Assembly: GCF_036634175.1 (NCBI RefSeq)
Contig: NZ_JAZIFX010000001.1
Coordinates: forward strand, 4,960,001 to 5,024,000
Reading direction: 5' to 3'
Source of the DNA: Streptomyces sp. P9-A2
GTDB lineage: Bacteria > Actinomycetota > Actinomycetes > Streptomycetales > Streptomycetaceae
Length of the DNA stretch: 64,000 nucleotides
Shown piece after piece: positions 48,476 through 58,997 of this stretch. The number at the start of each line of letters is the position of its first letter. Position 1 is the first letter of the stretch. The notes under the pieces were generated by a model. It did no database searches and had not been told where the DNA came from. It saw nothing but the letters and a program-made list of their open reading frames with translations. Both the position numbers and the translations under genes were made by a program.

Positions 48476-48937
48476 TCAGGCGTGCGAGCCCGGCCGGTAG
48501 TGGCCCGGAGCGAGGCGGCAGGTCACGCCGAACCGGTTCCAGGCGTTGATCACCGTGATGGCGGCGATCAGGTGTGCCAGCTCGGCCTCCCCGAAGTGCT
48601 CGGCGGCCCGCCCGTACACCTCGTCCGGCACGAACCCTCCCCCAGACTTCGTCTGGGAGGTGCCCCCAGTCAGGACCGTCACCGCCTCGGTCAGCTCGAT
48701 CGCCGCGAGCTCCTTGGCTGTGTAGAAGTGCCGCGACTCCTCCCAAGCGGCGAGCTGCACGATCCGCTCCACGCTCTCGCCCGCCGCGAGCGCGTTTTTG
48801 CTGTGCATGTCCAGGCAGAAGGCACAGTGGTTGAGCTGCGAGGCCCGGATCTTCACCAGCTCGAGCAGCTTCGGGTCGATCCCCCTTACGGGCCGCCGCA
48901 GCAGGCGTGCACACCATCCCAAAAGCCCCACAACCAT
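48476..48937 (-). CDS. carboxymuconolactone decarboxylase/AhpD-like protein, altered
   Basis: A 153-aa protein with the AhpD-type redox core KIRASQLNHCAFCLDMHSKNA (CxxC and the following His), typical of alkylhydroperoxidase-like CMD proteins. Two oddities. The N-terminus (MVVGLLGWCARLLRRPV) differs from the usual HPDLYKAM-type start and is shorter, joining the conserved part at GIDPKLLEL. A palindromic repeat at 48637-48669 is inserted in frame between VTVLT and FVPDEVYGRAA, adding about a dozen residues (GGTSQTKSGGG). Later motifs AAITVINAWNRFGV are normal. The CxxC is intact, so activity may survive. Confidence 0.85.
   Translation of the reverse strand: MVVGLLGWCARLLRRPVRGIDPKLLELVKIRASQLNHCAFCLDMHSKNALAAGESVERIVQLAAWEESRHFYTAKELAAIELTEAVTVLTGGTSQTKSGGGFVPDEVYGRAAEHFGEAELAHLIAAITVINAWNRFGVTCRLAPGHYRPGSHA
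48637..48669. repeat. short palindromic Streptomyces repeat inserted in a gene
   Basis: CTCCCCCAGAC-TTC-GTCTGGGAGG followed by TGCCCCCAG forms a hairpin (CCCAGAC/GTCTGGG). From memory very similar elements are scattered through Streptomyces genomes as REP/MITE-like units. Here it is inside the CMD gene and keeps the frame. Confidence 0.7.
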
Positions 48938-49065
48938 GGCCGATCGAGGCCGTGTTCAAGGGTCCCCCGCCCCCTCTCGCCGCCCGGCGCCTAGGCTGTC
49001 CGCCGCGAGCCGGGGAGCACGGCGCACCGCGGCGGCGAGGCGGCACACACGGGGGAGTGGAGAAC

Positions 49066-49509
49066 ATGACGCAGAAGACGGCGGGTCAGGAGACGGCGGG
49101 CCAGAGGGCGGCTCAGAAGACGGTGGCCCAGGAGACGGTGGCCCAGGAGACGGTGGCTCAGGAAACGGCCCCGAAGGCGATACCCGCGGCGCGGACACGG
49201 CGGCGGATGCGGTCCGGCACGGTGATGCTCGGTGGCGCGGGGCTCCTCGCGGCGGCCCTGTCCGCGTGCAGTTCGGAGCCGGACCGCCGCTGCGTGGACC
49301 GGGACAGTTACGACCACCTCAACGGCTACAGGATCGTCGCCGACGAGAACTGCACGACGAGCTCCGGTTCCCTCGGCGAGGGAGCCGACGCCGACTGGTA
49401 CTACGACGCCGACGTCAGCGACGGCTGGGCCGACGACGGCACCTTCAGCCGGAGCAAGGCCGTCGACCGGGGCGGCTTCGGCTCGTCCTCGGGCAGCAGC
49501 GGCGGCTGA
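49066..49509 (+). CDS. small lipoprotein preceding the ATP-grasp gene
   Basis: A 147-aa protein; ATG 49066 (MTQKTAGQETAGQ) with GGGGGAG upstream. A cytoplasmic tract of 15-bp repeats (AQETV units, nucleotides about 49125-49170) precedes a basic stretch and an export signal ending in a lipobox-like LSAC (GAGLLAAALSACSSEPDRRC). The mature part has a short Cys-containing segment (CVDRDSYDHLNGYRIVADENC) and a Gly/Ser/Tyr/Asp-rich tail. A small secreted protein like this usually precedes the glutathionylspermidine-synthase-like gene in Streptomyces, here 35 bases downstream, so they probably act together. Function unknown. Confidence 0.85.
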   Translation: MTQKTAGQETAGQRAAQKTVAQETVAQETVAQETAPKAIPAARTRRRMRSGTVMLGGAGLLAAALSACSSEPDRRCVDRDSYDHLNGYRIVADENCTTSSGSLGEGADADWYYDADVSDGWADDGTFSRSKAVDRGGFGSSSGSSGG

Positions 49510-49544
49510 CCACCCCGTCGAGCGAAGGAACGAAGGACCCGCCC

Positions 49545-50768
49545 GTGGAACGCCGCACCATCGAACCCCGCCCCGGCTGGCAGCAGACCGTCGAGGAACA
49601 GGGGCTCATCTACCCCCTCACCCTGCCCGAGCCGCTCGAGGCCGACCGGGCGGCGGGCCTCCCCGTCCCCGACGACGCCTGGGTCCCGTACTGGGACGAG
49701 AGCGCGTACTACGTCTTCGGCCTCGACGAAGTGGAGGCGCTGGAGGAGGTCGTCGAGGAACTGCACCGCATGTGCCTCGCGGCCGCCGACCACATCGTCA
49801 CCGCCGACCGCTTCGCCGACCTCGGCATCACCGATGCCCGGGTCGCCGGCGCGGTCGCCGAGGCCTGGCGCCGGCGGGCCGAACTCCCCTCCCTCTACGG
49901 CCGTTTCGACCTCCGTTACGACGGCACCGGTCCCGCGAAGCTGCTGGAGTACAACGCCGACACCCCCACCTCCCTGGTGGAGGCCGCCTCACCCCAGTGG
50001 TTCTGGATGGAGGAACGGTTCCCCGGCGCCGACCAGTGGAACTCCCTGCACGAACGCCTCGTCGACGCCTGGCGTAAGCAGGCCGCGCTCCTCCCGCCGG
50101 GCAGCCCGCTGTACTTCGCCCACTCCTCGGCCGACGTGCTCGGCGAGGACCTCATGACCGTCGCCTACCTCAAGGAGACCGCCGAACAGGCGGGCCTCGC
50201 CACCGAGTGGCTCACCGTGGAGGAGATCGGCTGGGACCGGCTCTCCGGCCGCTTCGTCGACAACGGCCTCCGGTTCATCCGCAGCATCTTCAAGCTGTAC
50301 CCCTGGGAGTGGCTCACCACCGACCGCTTCGCCGGTCATGTCCTCGACACCCTCGACAACGGCGGCGGCACCGGCAGCACCCTGTGGATCGAGCCCGCCT
50401 GGAAGATGCTGCTCAGCAACAAGGCCCTGCTGGCGATCCTCTGGGAGCTCTTCCCGGACCACCCCAACCTCCTCCCGGCCCACCTCGACGGCCCCCGCGA
50501 CCTGGCGTCGTCCACCGGCTACGTGGCCAAACCACTGCTCGGCCGCGAGGGGGCCGGGGTGACGATCCACCCGCCGGGCAGCGCCCCCGTGGTCCGCGAC
50601 GAACCCTGCTGCTACCAGCAGCTCTCCCCGCTGCCGGACTTCGACGGCAACCATGTGGTCCTCGGCGCCTGGACGGTCGGGGACGAGTCCGCCGGTCTCG
50701 GCATCCGCGAGTCGGCGGGCCTGATCACCGACGAGTACGCCCGCTTCCTCCCGCACGTGATCCTCTAG
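49545..50768 (+). CDS. glutathionylspermidine synthase-like ATP-grasp ligase
   Basis: A 407-aa protein. GTG 49545 (VERRTIEPRPGWQQTVEEQG) with GAAGGA upstream; the long open frame further upstream is a shadow. The pattern fits the C-terminal synthetase domain of glutathionylspermidine synthase: FDLRYDGTGPAKLLEYNADT, EAASPQWFW, LNNGGGTG-like LDNGGGTGSTLWIEP, YVAKPLLGREGAGV and CCYQQLSPLPDFDGNHVVLG. The amidase half is absent. Actinomycetes lack trypanothione chemistry, so the real substrate is unknown; an ATP-dependent amide ligation to a peptide or amine is the class reaction. It pairs with the upstream lipoprotein gene. Confidence 0.92.
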   Translation: MERRTIEPRPGWQQTVEEQGLIYPLTLPEPLEADRAAGLPVPDDAWVPYWDESAYYVFGLDEVEALEEVVEELHRMCLAAADHIVTADRFADLGITDARVAGAVAEAWRRRAELPSLYGRFDLRYDGTGPAKLLEYNADTPTSLVEAASPQWFWMEERFPGADQWNSLHERLVDAWRKQAALLPPGSPLYFAHSSADVLGEDLMTVAYLKETAEQAGLATEWLTVEEIGWDRLSGRFVDNGLRFIRSIFKLYPWEWLTTDRFAGHVLDTLDNGGGTGSTLWIEPAWKMLLSNKALLAILWELFPDHPNLLPAHLDGPRDLASSTGYVAKPLLGREGAGVTIHPPGSAPVVRDEPCCYQQLSPLPDFDGNHVVLGAWTVGDESAGLGIRESAGLITDEYARFLPHVIL

Positions 50769-50818
50769 TCCCGCGCCCCGCACCTGGTCCGAGCCCCGGG
50801 TCTGGCCCGCACACCGCA

Positions 50819-51025
50819 CCAGGCCCGCGCCCCGAGCCACGTCTTCGCGCCGGGCCACGCCCTCGTGCCGGGCCACGCCCTCGTGCCGGGCCACGCCCTC
50901 GTGCCGGGCCACGCCCTCGTGCGAACGCCCGTACCCCGGGCCAGGTCCGTACCCCGGGCCAGGCCCGCGCCCCGAGCCACGTCTTCGCGCCGGGCCATGT
51001 CCTCGTGCGAACGCCCGTACCCCGG
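50819..51025. repeat. nested direct and tandem repeats
   Basis: A 39-bp sequence beginning CCAGGCCCGCGCCCCGAGCC occurs identically at 50819-50857 and 50959-50997. Between them an 18-bp unit (CCACGCCCTCGTGCCGGG) is repeated 3.8 times at 50855-50922. A third motif (CTCGTGCGAACGCCCGTACC) occurs at 50916 and 51002. Confidence 0.95.
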
Positions 51026-51079
51026 TGGATTCCCCCGACCGGATGATGGACGCCACGCCCCGCCCTCCGCGCCGCCCGG

Positions 51080-51085
51080 TAGGCT
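51080..51085 (+). promoter_or_regulatory. glyA promoter -10
   Basis: TAGGCT places the transcription start near 51092, exactly at the 5' end of the ZTP riboswitch. No good -35 is visible. Confidence 0.45.
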
Positions 51086-51090
51086 GGCCG

Positions 51091-51190
51091 ACGGGCCGTG
51101 ACTGGCGTGCTGGGATGGGACCGACCATCGGGGAGCGGCCCCCGGGCCGTGCTGTGGGCCCGGTACGAGTGCCGTGCGCCTGGGCCGCCA
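51091..51190 (+). promoter_or_regulatory. ZTP (pfl motif) riboswitch of glyA
   Basis: The leader shows the pfl consensus in order: CCGTGACTGGCG (51096-51107), GGGGAGCGG (51130-51138) and, after a variable stem-loop, GCCGTGCGCCTGGGC (51171-51185). ZTP riboswitches sense the purine intermediates ZMP/ZTP that build up when 10-formyl-THF is short, and switch on one-carbon genes. SHMT (glyA) is a typical target. The Shine-Dalgarno GGAGG at 51217 lies 32 bases after the core. Confidence 0.85.
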
Positions 51191-51227
51191 TGCCGTGAAC
51201 GCCGAACGCCACGTCCGGAGGTCCCTC

Positions 51228-52676
51228 ATGCCCACCGAGCCCCTCTCCACCGCTTCCACCGCCTTCCGCTCCGCCCTCGACGTGATCCGCGCCGTCGAGC
51301 CGCGCGTCGCCGACGCCATCAGCCAGGAGGTCGCCGACCAGCGCGAGATGCTCAAGCTGATCGCCTCCGAGAACTACGCCTCCCCGGCCACCCTCCTGGC
51401 GATGGGCAACTGGTTCAGCGACAAGTACGCCGAGGGCACCGTCGGCCGCCGCTTCTACGCCGGCTGCCGCAACGTCGACACCGTCGAGTCGCTGGCCGCC
51501 GAACACGCCAAGGAGCTTTTCGGCGCCCGCCACGCCTACGTCCAGCCGCACTCCGGCATCGACGCCAACCTGGTCGCCTTCTGGTCCGTGCTCGCCCAGC
51601 GCGTCGAGGTCCCCGCTCTGGAGAAAGCCGGCGTCCGCCAGGTCAACGACCTCTCCGACGGGGACTGGGCCGAGCTGCGCCGCGCCTTCGGCAACCAGCG
51701 CATGCTCGGCATGTCCCTGGACGCCGGCGGCCACCTCACCCACGGCTTCCGCCCGAACATCTCAGGAAAGATGTTCGACCAGCGCTCCTACGGCACCGAC
51801 CCGGCCACCGGCCTCATCGACTACGAGGCCCTGCGCACCTCCGCCCGCGAGTTCAAGCCGCTGATCATCGTCGCCGGGTACTCCGCGTACCCCCGTCTGG
51901 TGAACTTCCGGATCATGCGCGAGATCGCCGACGAGGTCGGTGCCACGCTCATGGTCGACATGGCGCACTTCGCCGGTCTCGTCGCCGGCAAGGTCCTCAC
52001 CGGCGACTTCGACCCGGTGCCGCACGCCCAGATCGTCACCACCACCACCCACAAGTCGCTGCGCGGCCCGCGCGGCGGCATGGTCCTGTGCGACGACTCC
52101 CTCAAGGATCAGGTCGACCGCGGCTGCCCGATGGTTCTGGGCGGCCCGCTCCCGCACGTCATGGCCGCCAAGGCGGTCGCCCTGGCGGAGGCCCGGCAGC
52201 CCGCCTTCCAGGACTACGCCCAGCGCATCGTGGACAACTCCCGCGCCCTCGCCGAGGGCCTGATGAGCCGCGGCGCCACCCTGGTCACCGGCGGCAGTGA
52301 CAACCACCTCAACCTGATCGACGTCGCCGCCTCCTACGGCCTCACCGGCCGGCAGGCCGAGGCCGCCCTGCTCGAGTCGGGCATCGTCACCAACCGCAAC
52401 TCCATCCCGGCCGACCCGAACGGCGCCTGGTACACCTCCGGCATCCGCATCGGCACCCCCGCACTGACCACGCGCGGCCTGGGCACCGCCGAGATGGACG
52501 AGGTCGCCGCCCTCATCGACCGCGTACTGACCACCACGGAGCCCGGCACCACCAGCAAGGGTGCCCCCTCCAAGGCCCAGCACATCCTCGACGCGAAGGT
52601 CGCGGACGAGATCTCCCGCCGCGCCACCGACCTGGTCGCCGGTTTCCCGCTGTACCCGGAGATCGACCTCGGCTGA
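51228..52676 (+). CDS. glyA: serine hydroxymethyltransferase
   Basis: A 482-aa PLP enzyme converting serine and THF to glycine and 5,10-methylene-THF, the input of FolD. ATG 51228 ([18 protein letters not shown]) with GGAGG upstream. Motifs: [37 protein letters not shown] and the PLP lysine in [14 protein letters not shown]. The chain is about 60 residues longer than E. coli GlyA, with an insert around [17 protein letters not shown]; actinobacteria have such long forms. It is controlled by a ZTP riboswitch. Confidence 0.97.
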   Translation: MPTEPLSTASTAFRSALDVIRAVEPRVADAISQEVADQREMLKLIASENYASPATLLAMGNWFSDKYAEGTVGRRFYAGCRNVDTVESLAAEHAKELFGARHAYVQPHSGIDANLVAFWSVLAQRVEVPALEKAGVRQVNDLSDGDWAELRRAFGNQRMLGMSLDAGGHLTHGFRPNISGKMFDQRSYGTDPATGLIDYEALRTSAREFKPLIIVAGYSAYPRLVNFRIMREIADEVGATLMVDMAHFAGLVAGKVLTGDFDPVPHAQIVTTTTHKSLRGPRGGMVLCDDSLKDQVDRGCPMVLGGPLPHVMAAKAVALAEARQPAFQDYAQRIVDNSRALAEGLMSRGATLVTGGSDNHLNLIDVAASYGLTGRQAEAALLESGIVTNRNSIPADPNGAWYTSGIRIGTPALTTRGLGTAEMDEVAALIDRVLTTTEPGTTSKGAPSKAQHILDAKVADEISRRATDLVAGFPLYPEIDLG

Positions 52677-52698
52677 GGAGTTCCTTCTCGACGCGTCC

Positions 52699-52731
52699 CA
52701 TGGCGGTCCGGCCATGTGCCGGGCCGCCATG
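52699..52731. terminator. terminator between glyA and the convergent gene
   Basis: CATGGCGG and CCGCCATG, extended by CCGG/CCGG, form a hairpin 22 bases after the glyA stop. Confidence 0.75.
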
Positions 52732-52739
52732 CGCCGTCG

Positions 52740-53495
52740 TCAGGCGTCCAGCAGCTCCTGCCTCGGTCCCGGATCCTCCCGGTCCTTCCGCCGGCGGATC
52801 AGCGGCAACCGCAACACGTACGGGCGCAGCACCAGGGCCAGTGCCGCTCCGGCCGCCAGGCCCGGTATCGCCCACCACCAGTCGGTGCCGTCGCCCGTCG
52901 CCGGTGCGGCGTGGGTCTCGGAGGCTGCCGCGGCCGCACCCTGGTCCGTCCCGGGGCCGGCCTGTTCCGTTCCCGACCCGGCCTGCTCCGTCTGCCACGG
53001 TGCCGGGTAGAACCCGGGGGCCGATCCCGTGCCTGCCCTCTTGCCCATCACGCCCAGCTCGAACAGGAACTTGTGCACATCCGACGAGTGCTCGGCGCGA
53101 TGCCAGAGGCCGTTCGGCGTTTCGGCGAGATGCCCCGCCGTGTGTATCCACGTGTACTGGCCCATGTCCGCCAGGAAGACCCGGTCCACACGCCAGGGCG
53201 TCACATCGTGCACCATCCACGTCACGTTGATCAGCCGGGCCGAGGCCGAGGGTGCCTCCGGCGGCTTCTCCCGCACGCCCGTGCCGATCGAGCCGAGCAG
53301 CCGCTCCAACTCGGCATACCTCTTGTCGTCGTGATACAGGGACGCGGTCTCCCCGCTCTCCGGCGAGACCACCAGCACGCTCGTCGGCCCCCCGGCCGAG
53401 GCGGGCGACGCCCCCCACACCATCAGGGCCATCGCCGCCGTCAACGCGCCCATGCCCGCCGTAAGACGTCGAACCCTGCATGTCCATCCGCGCAT
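52740..53495 (-). CDS. secreted, C-terminally membrane-anchored protein
   Basis: A 251-aa protein; ATG 53493-53495 (MRGWTCRVRRLTAG), with a GTG four codons upstream as alternative. A signal peptide ends ASPASAGG. The exterior domain of about 135 residues includes VLVVSPESGETASLYHDDKR, INVTWMVHDVTPWRVDRVF and GQYTWIHTAGHLAE. A Thr/Gly/Ala linker leads to a C-terminal helix (WWWAIPGLAAGAALALVL) and a basic tail. This layout is conserved in Streptomyces next to glyA; function unknown. It could belong with the sigma/anti-sigma genes upstream on the same strand, which end 128 bases before it starts. Confidence 0.85.
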   Translation of the reverse strand: MRGWTCRVRRLTAGMGALTAAMALMVWGASPASAGGPTSVLVVSPESGETASLYHDDKRYAELERLLGSIGTGVREKPPEAPSASARLINVTWMVHDVTPWRVDRVFLADMGQYTWIHTAGHLAETPNGLWHRAEHSSDVHKFLFELGVMGKRAGTGSAPGFYPAPWQTEQAGSGTEQAGPGTDQGAAAAASETHAAPATGDGTDWWWAIPGLAAGAALALVLRPYVLRLPLIRRRKDREDPGPRQELLDA

Positions 53496-53634
53496 CCGGA
53501 CCCCCACTCGGCCGGTCGATCCCCGTACGGCCCACGCATGGGCCGCCTGTCACTTCTGGTACACCGCCCGACCCGCCGGGGTTCCCAGCCGGGCAGACCC
53601 AATTCCGGGGCGCACCCGGACATCTGGCCGGCTG

Positions 53635-54539
53635 TCAGCCCGCCGCCCCGCCCAGCTCCTCCACGGATTCCGCGATCTCCAGCGCCCGTGTCTTCGAGGC
53701 CTCCCCCTCCAGCCGGAGCGTCACCTCACCCGCATCCCCCACACCGGCGGTCCCGCCGCGGTCGGTCCACAGCAGGGTCGGCCCGGCGGTGCGCTTCTCC
53801 CGGGTGAACCGGTGGCCGTCCGCGTCCACCAGCCAGAAGCTCAGAAGATGCGGCCGTGGGAACCACAGCGCCGGATCCGGCACACCGCCCTCGGAGCCCT
53901 CTCCGCCGAGTGGCAACCGCACCGGCTGCTCCCGCACGCTCTTGGTGAACGTGAAGTCCAGACGGGCCGGAAACTCGTCCAGCCGGATCGCGCGCCCCTG
54001 CTCCCGCCAGCACAGGCTCACCATGAACCGGCCGCGCGGCAGCCCGCTCACCGTCACCGCGTCCGGAGCACCCAGCGCCTCCGGCACCAGCGGTGCGAAA
54101 CCGGCCTGCCGCTCCGCCTGGGCGAGCGACAGCGACCGCCCGCAGCCCGGCACCTCGGCGTCCGGAGAAGGCACCGCCGACGGGTCGTACCGCACCTCCA
54201 CCCCGCCGAAGCCGAACCAGTCGGACACCGCCGCCCGCACCGGCGGCGTCAACGCGAGCACCATCAGCAGTCCGCACAGCGTGGCGGCCAGCGACCGCCA
54301 CCGCGCCCGCGCCCAGCTCCGCGCCCCCCGCAGCCGCTCCGCGGCACCCGGCGGCCCGGTTACCGCAACGGGCACGTCCTCGGTGAGTATCCGCTCCAGC
54401 ACCCGCTCGACCATCGACTCGGGCCCGCCCGCGCCCCCCTGCCCGTCCAGGGACCGGCCGAGCGCCCGCAGCTCCTCTCGCAGCCGGGCGGTCTCGGCGC
54501 GCCCGCCCTTGGTGGCGTCGCCATCGTCGTACGACTCGC

Positions 54540-54543
<4 letters not shown>
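53635..54543 (-). CDS. single-pass anti-sigma-type membrane protein
   Basis: A 302-aa protein whose ATG (MSESYDDGDATKGG) overlaps the ECF sigma stop (ATGA at 54540-54543), which implies coupled translation. The N-terminal 80 residues are cytoplasmic and helical (RAETARLREELRALGRSLDG), followed by one helix (LAATLCGLLMVLALTPPV) and a large outside domain. No zinc-binding HxxxCxxC anti-sigma motif is present, so the anti-sigma role is inferred from coupling, topology and position. The outer part may sense envelope stress. Confidence 0.8.
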
Positions 54544-56245
<1,702 letters not shown>

Positions 56246-56505
56246 CCCGGCCCCCGGCCCGATTCCGATCCCGGCTCCGGCTTCGGTCACCACGGAACTG
56301 AACGCGGACCCGGTACCGACTCGTACCACCGGGTGAGCGCCGTACATCACTCCGGCTGCGCCTGCCCGGGAGCGGGCCGTGGTCGTACAGTCGGTACGAG
56401 GGCGGCCGCTCCGGCGGTCACCCGCTGTGTGCCGGACCGGTATCACCACCCGGACCGGCACCACCACAACGGAAACGACGGCAACGACGGAACGAAGGAG
56501 ACGAC

Positions 56506-57084
56506 GTGGGGACCGTAACGATCGGTGTGTCGATCTCGGTCCCGGAGCCTCACGGCAGCCGGCTTCAGCAGCTGCGCGCGGGCTTCGGTGACGCCGCTGC
56601 TCACGGTATCCCCACGCATGTCACCCTGTTGCCGCCGACGGAGGTCGACGAGGGCGACCTGCCGGCCATCGAGACGCATCTGAGCGAGGTCGCCGCGACC
56701 GGCCGCCCGTTCCCCATGCGGCTCTCCGGCACCGGCACCTTCCGGCCCCTGTCACCGGTCGTGTTCGTCCAGATCGTGGAGGGCGCCGAGGCCTGCACCT
56801 GGCTGCAGAAGCAGGTCCGCGACGCGTCCGGTCCCGTCCCGCGGGAGCTGCAGTTCCCGTACCACCCGCACGTCACCGTGGCGCACGGCATCGAGGAGGC
56901 GGCGATGGACCGCGCCTTCGAGGAACTCGCCGACTACGAGGCGCGGTGGCCCTGCACCGGGTTCGCGCTCTACGAACAGGGCGCCGACGGGGTGTGGCGC
57001 AAGCTGCGGGAGTTCCCGTTCGGCTCGCTGGTGGTGCCCCCGCAGCCCGGCCGCGCCGATCGGGGCTCCGTCACCGCGCGCTGA
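56506..57084 (+). CDS. 2'-5' RNA ligase-like 2H phosphoesterase
   Basis: A 192-aa 2H phosphoesterase; GTG 56506 with AAGGAGACGAC upstream. The two HxT motifs are HVTLLPPTEV and HVTVAHG, the catalytic pairs of the LigT/2'-5' RNA ligase superfamily. Such proteins open cyclic phosphates or seal 2'-5' bonds in vitro; the physiological substrate in Streptomyces is unknown. It lies downstream of trpS with 260 bp between, suggesting a separate promoter. Confidence 0.92.
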   Translation: MGTVTIGVSISVPEPHGSRLQQLRAGFGDAAAHGIPTHVTLLPPTEVDEGDLPAIETHLSEVAATGRPFPMRLSGTGTFRPLSPVVFVQIVEGAEACTWLQKQVRDASGPVPRELQFPYHPHVTVAHGIEEAAMDRAFEELADYEARWPCTGFALYEQGADGVWRKLREFPFGSLVVPPQPGRADRGSVTAR

Positions 57085-57162
57085 TCTTTGTGACCTCAGG
57101 CCCCCGCAGGGTCTCCGGCCCGCATGACCTCCGGCCCCGCATGATCTCCGGCCCGCAGGGCC

Positions 57163-57960
57163 TCAGGCCGGCAGCCGCCGGAACACCGCCCGGGGCAGGT
57201 GCCGCAGCGCCGACATCACCACGCGCAGCCTGCCCGGCACCCACACCGTTTCCGCGCGGCGGCGCAGCCCCAGCTCGACCGCCGTCGCGACCGCCTCCGG
57301 GGTGGTGGTGAGCGGGGCCCCGCGCGAAGCGCCGGCCGTCCGGGTACGGACGAAGCCGGGGCGTACGACCATGACGCGCGCGCCCGTGCCGTACAGCGCG
57401 TCGCCGAGGCCCTGGGCGAAGGTGTCCAGGCCGGCCTTGCTGGAGCCGTAGATGAAGTCCGCGCGGCGGGCCCGCTCACCGGCGACGGACGACAGCACCA
57501 CCAGGCAGCCGTGCCCCTGGTTCTGGAGGGCGCCCGCGCACACGAGGCCCGAGGAGACCGCGCCGGTGTAGTTGGTCTGCGCGACCCGGACTGCGGCCCG
57601 GGGCGACCGCTCGTCATGGGCCTGGTCGCCGAGGGTGCCGAAGGCGAGCAGCACCATGTCGATGTCACCGTCCGTGAAGGCCTCGCCGAGGACATTCTCG
57701 TGGGAGGCGGGGTCGAGGGCGTCGAAGGCGATGACGCGCACCTGGGCGCCCAGGCCGCGCAACTGCTCCGCGGCCTGTTCCAGCGCGGGGGAGAGCCGGC
57801 CCGCCAGCCACACCGTGCGGGTGCGGCGGGCGATCAGCCGGCGGGCCGTGGCCAGGGCGATCTCGGACGTACCGCCGAGGACGAGCAGGGACCGGGGCAG
57901 CCGGGCCGCGGCGGGAGCGATGCGGTCCCATCCCGCGGGGGAGACGGTGTCATCAGGCAT
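57163..57960 (-). CDS. DprE2-like short-chain dehydrogenase
   Basis: A 265-aa SDR. ATG 57958-57960 (MPDDTVSPAGWDRIAP) follows a spurious open stretch. The cofactor motif is the LLVLGGTSEIALATARRL variant seen in decaprenylphospho-erythropentofuranose 2-ulose reductases (DprE2). The catalytic Ser is in VVLSSVAGERAR and Tyr/Lys in FIYGSSKAGLDTFA. In mycobacteria DprE2 completes DPA synthesis for arabinan; a DprE1 partner would be expected elsewhere in the genome, although Streptomyces does not build mycobacterial arabinogalactan. It is transcribed away from the YihY gene. Confidence 0.88.
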   Translation of the reverse strand: MPDDTVSPAGWDRIAPAAARLPRSLLVLGGTSEIALATARRLIARRTRTVWLAGRLSPALEQAAEQLRGLGAQVRVIAFDALDPASHENVLGEAFTDGDIDMVLLAFGTLGDQAHDERSPRAAVRVAQTNYTGAVSSGLVCAGALQNQGHGCLVVLSSVAGERARRADFIYGSSKAGLDTFAQGLGDALYGTGARVMVVRPGFVRTRTAGASRGAPLTTTPEAVATAVELGLRRRAETVWVPGRLRVVMSALRHLPRAVFRRLPA

Positions 57961-58085
57961 GCCGGTGACCGTATCGCCCCTATATGGGCGATTGGTTTTG
58001 AAACCTTGCGCCACTCGTCGGAACGGGTGATTAATGGGATGTCGCTCCGGACATGGGATTTCCCCCGCAGGGGCAAGGACGGTTC

Positions 58086-58997
58086 ATGGACTGGCTGAAG
58101 AAACTCCCGGTGGTCGGCCCGTGGGCCACGCGGCTGATGCTCACGCACGCGTGGCGGTCCTACGAGCGGATGGAGCGGGCGCACTGGACCCGGCTGGCCG
58201 CCGCGATGACGTTCACCAGCTTCGTCGCACTGTTCCCGCTGCTCACCGTCGCCGCCGCGATCGGCGCCGCCATGCTCAGCCAGGAGCAGCAGGACACCCT
58301 CCAGGACAAGCTCACCGAGCAGGTGCCCGGTATCTCCGACCAGCTGGACATCGGGAGCCTGGTGGAGAACGCCGGCGCCGTCGGCCTCATCGCCGGTGCC
58401 GCCCTGCTGTTCATCGGCATCAGCTGGGCCGGATCGATGCGGGAGTGCCTGCGCGCGGTGTGGGAGCTGTCCGACCCGGAGGAGAACCCCGTCCTGCGCA
58501 AGGCCAAGGACGCGGGCATCCTGGTCGGGCTCGGCGGCGCGGTCCTGGTCACCCTGGTCGCCTCCACGGTCGCCTCGACGGCGGTCGGCTGGATCAGTGA
58601 CGCCATCGGGCTGGAGAAGGGCGGCTGGGGCGGGATCGTGCTGCGGATCGCTGCCTTCGCCGTCGCCGCGGGCGCCGACTTCCTGCTCCTGCTGTACGTC
58701 CTGTCACCGCTGCCCGGGGTCGAACCCGCCCGCCGCCGTCTGGTCGTGGCCGCGCTCATCGGCGCGGTCGGCTTCGAACTGTTGAAACTGCTGCTCAGCG
58801 GCTATATGCAGGGCGTGGCCGCGAAGAGCATGTACGGCGCGTTCGGGGTCCCGGTCGCCCTGCTGCTGTGGATCAACTTCACCATGAAACTGGTCGTGTT
58901 CTGCGCCGCCTGGACGGCGACGCAGAGCCGGGAGACCGAGGGAGTCACGGACGCGGACGACGGCGCACCAGATCCGGCAGCGGCCAGCGGCGGTTGA
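58086..58997 (+). CDS. YihY/BrkB family membrane protein
   Basis: A 303-aa polytopic membrane protein; ATG 58086 (MDWLKKLPVVGPWATR) with AAGGACGG upstream. The family opening (AAAMTFTSFVALFPLLTVAA) is seen near residue 40, followed by GISWAGSMRECLRAVWEL and five more hydrophobic segments, ending in a short acidic tail. The family was once called RNase BN but is now regarded as a transporter-like membrane protein without firm function. Its 3' end overlaps the convergent carboxypeptidase gene by 53 bases. Confidence 0.93.
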   Translation: MDWLKKLPVVGPWATRLMLTHAWRSYERMERAHWTRLAAAMTFTSFVALFPLLTVAAAIGAAMLSQEQQDTLQDKLTEQVPGISDQLDIGSLVENAGAVGLIAGAALLFIGISWAGSMRECLRAVWELSDPEENPVLRKAKDAGILVGLGGAVLVTLVASTVASTAVGWISDAIGLEKGGWGGIVLRIAAFAVAAGADFLLLLYVLSPLPGVEPARRRLVVAALIGAVGFELLKLLLSGYMQGVAAKSMYGAFGVPVALLLWINFTMKLVVFCAAWTATQSRETEGVTDADDGAPDPAAASGG

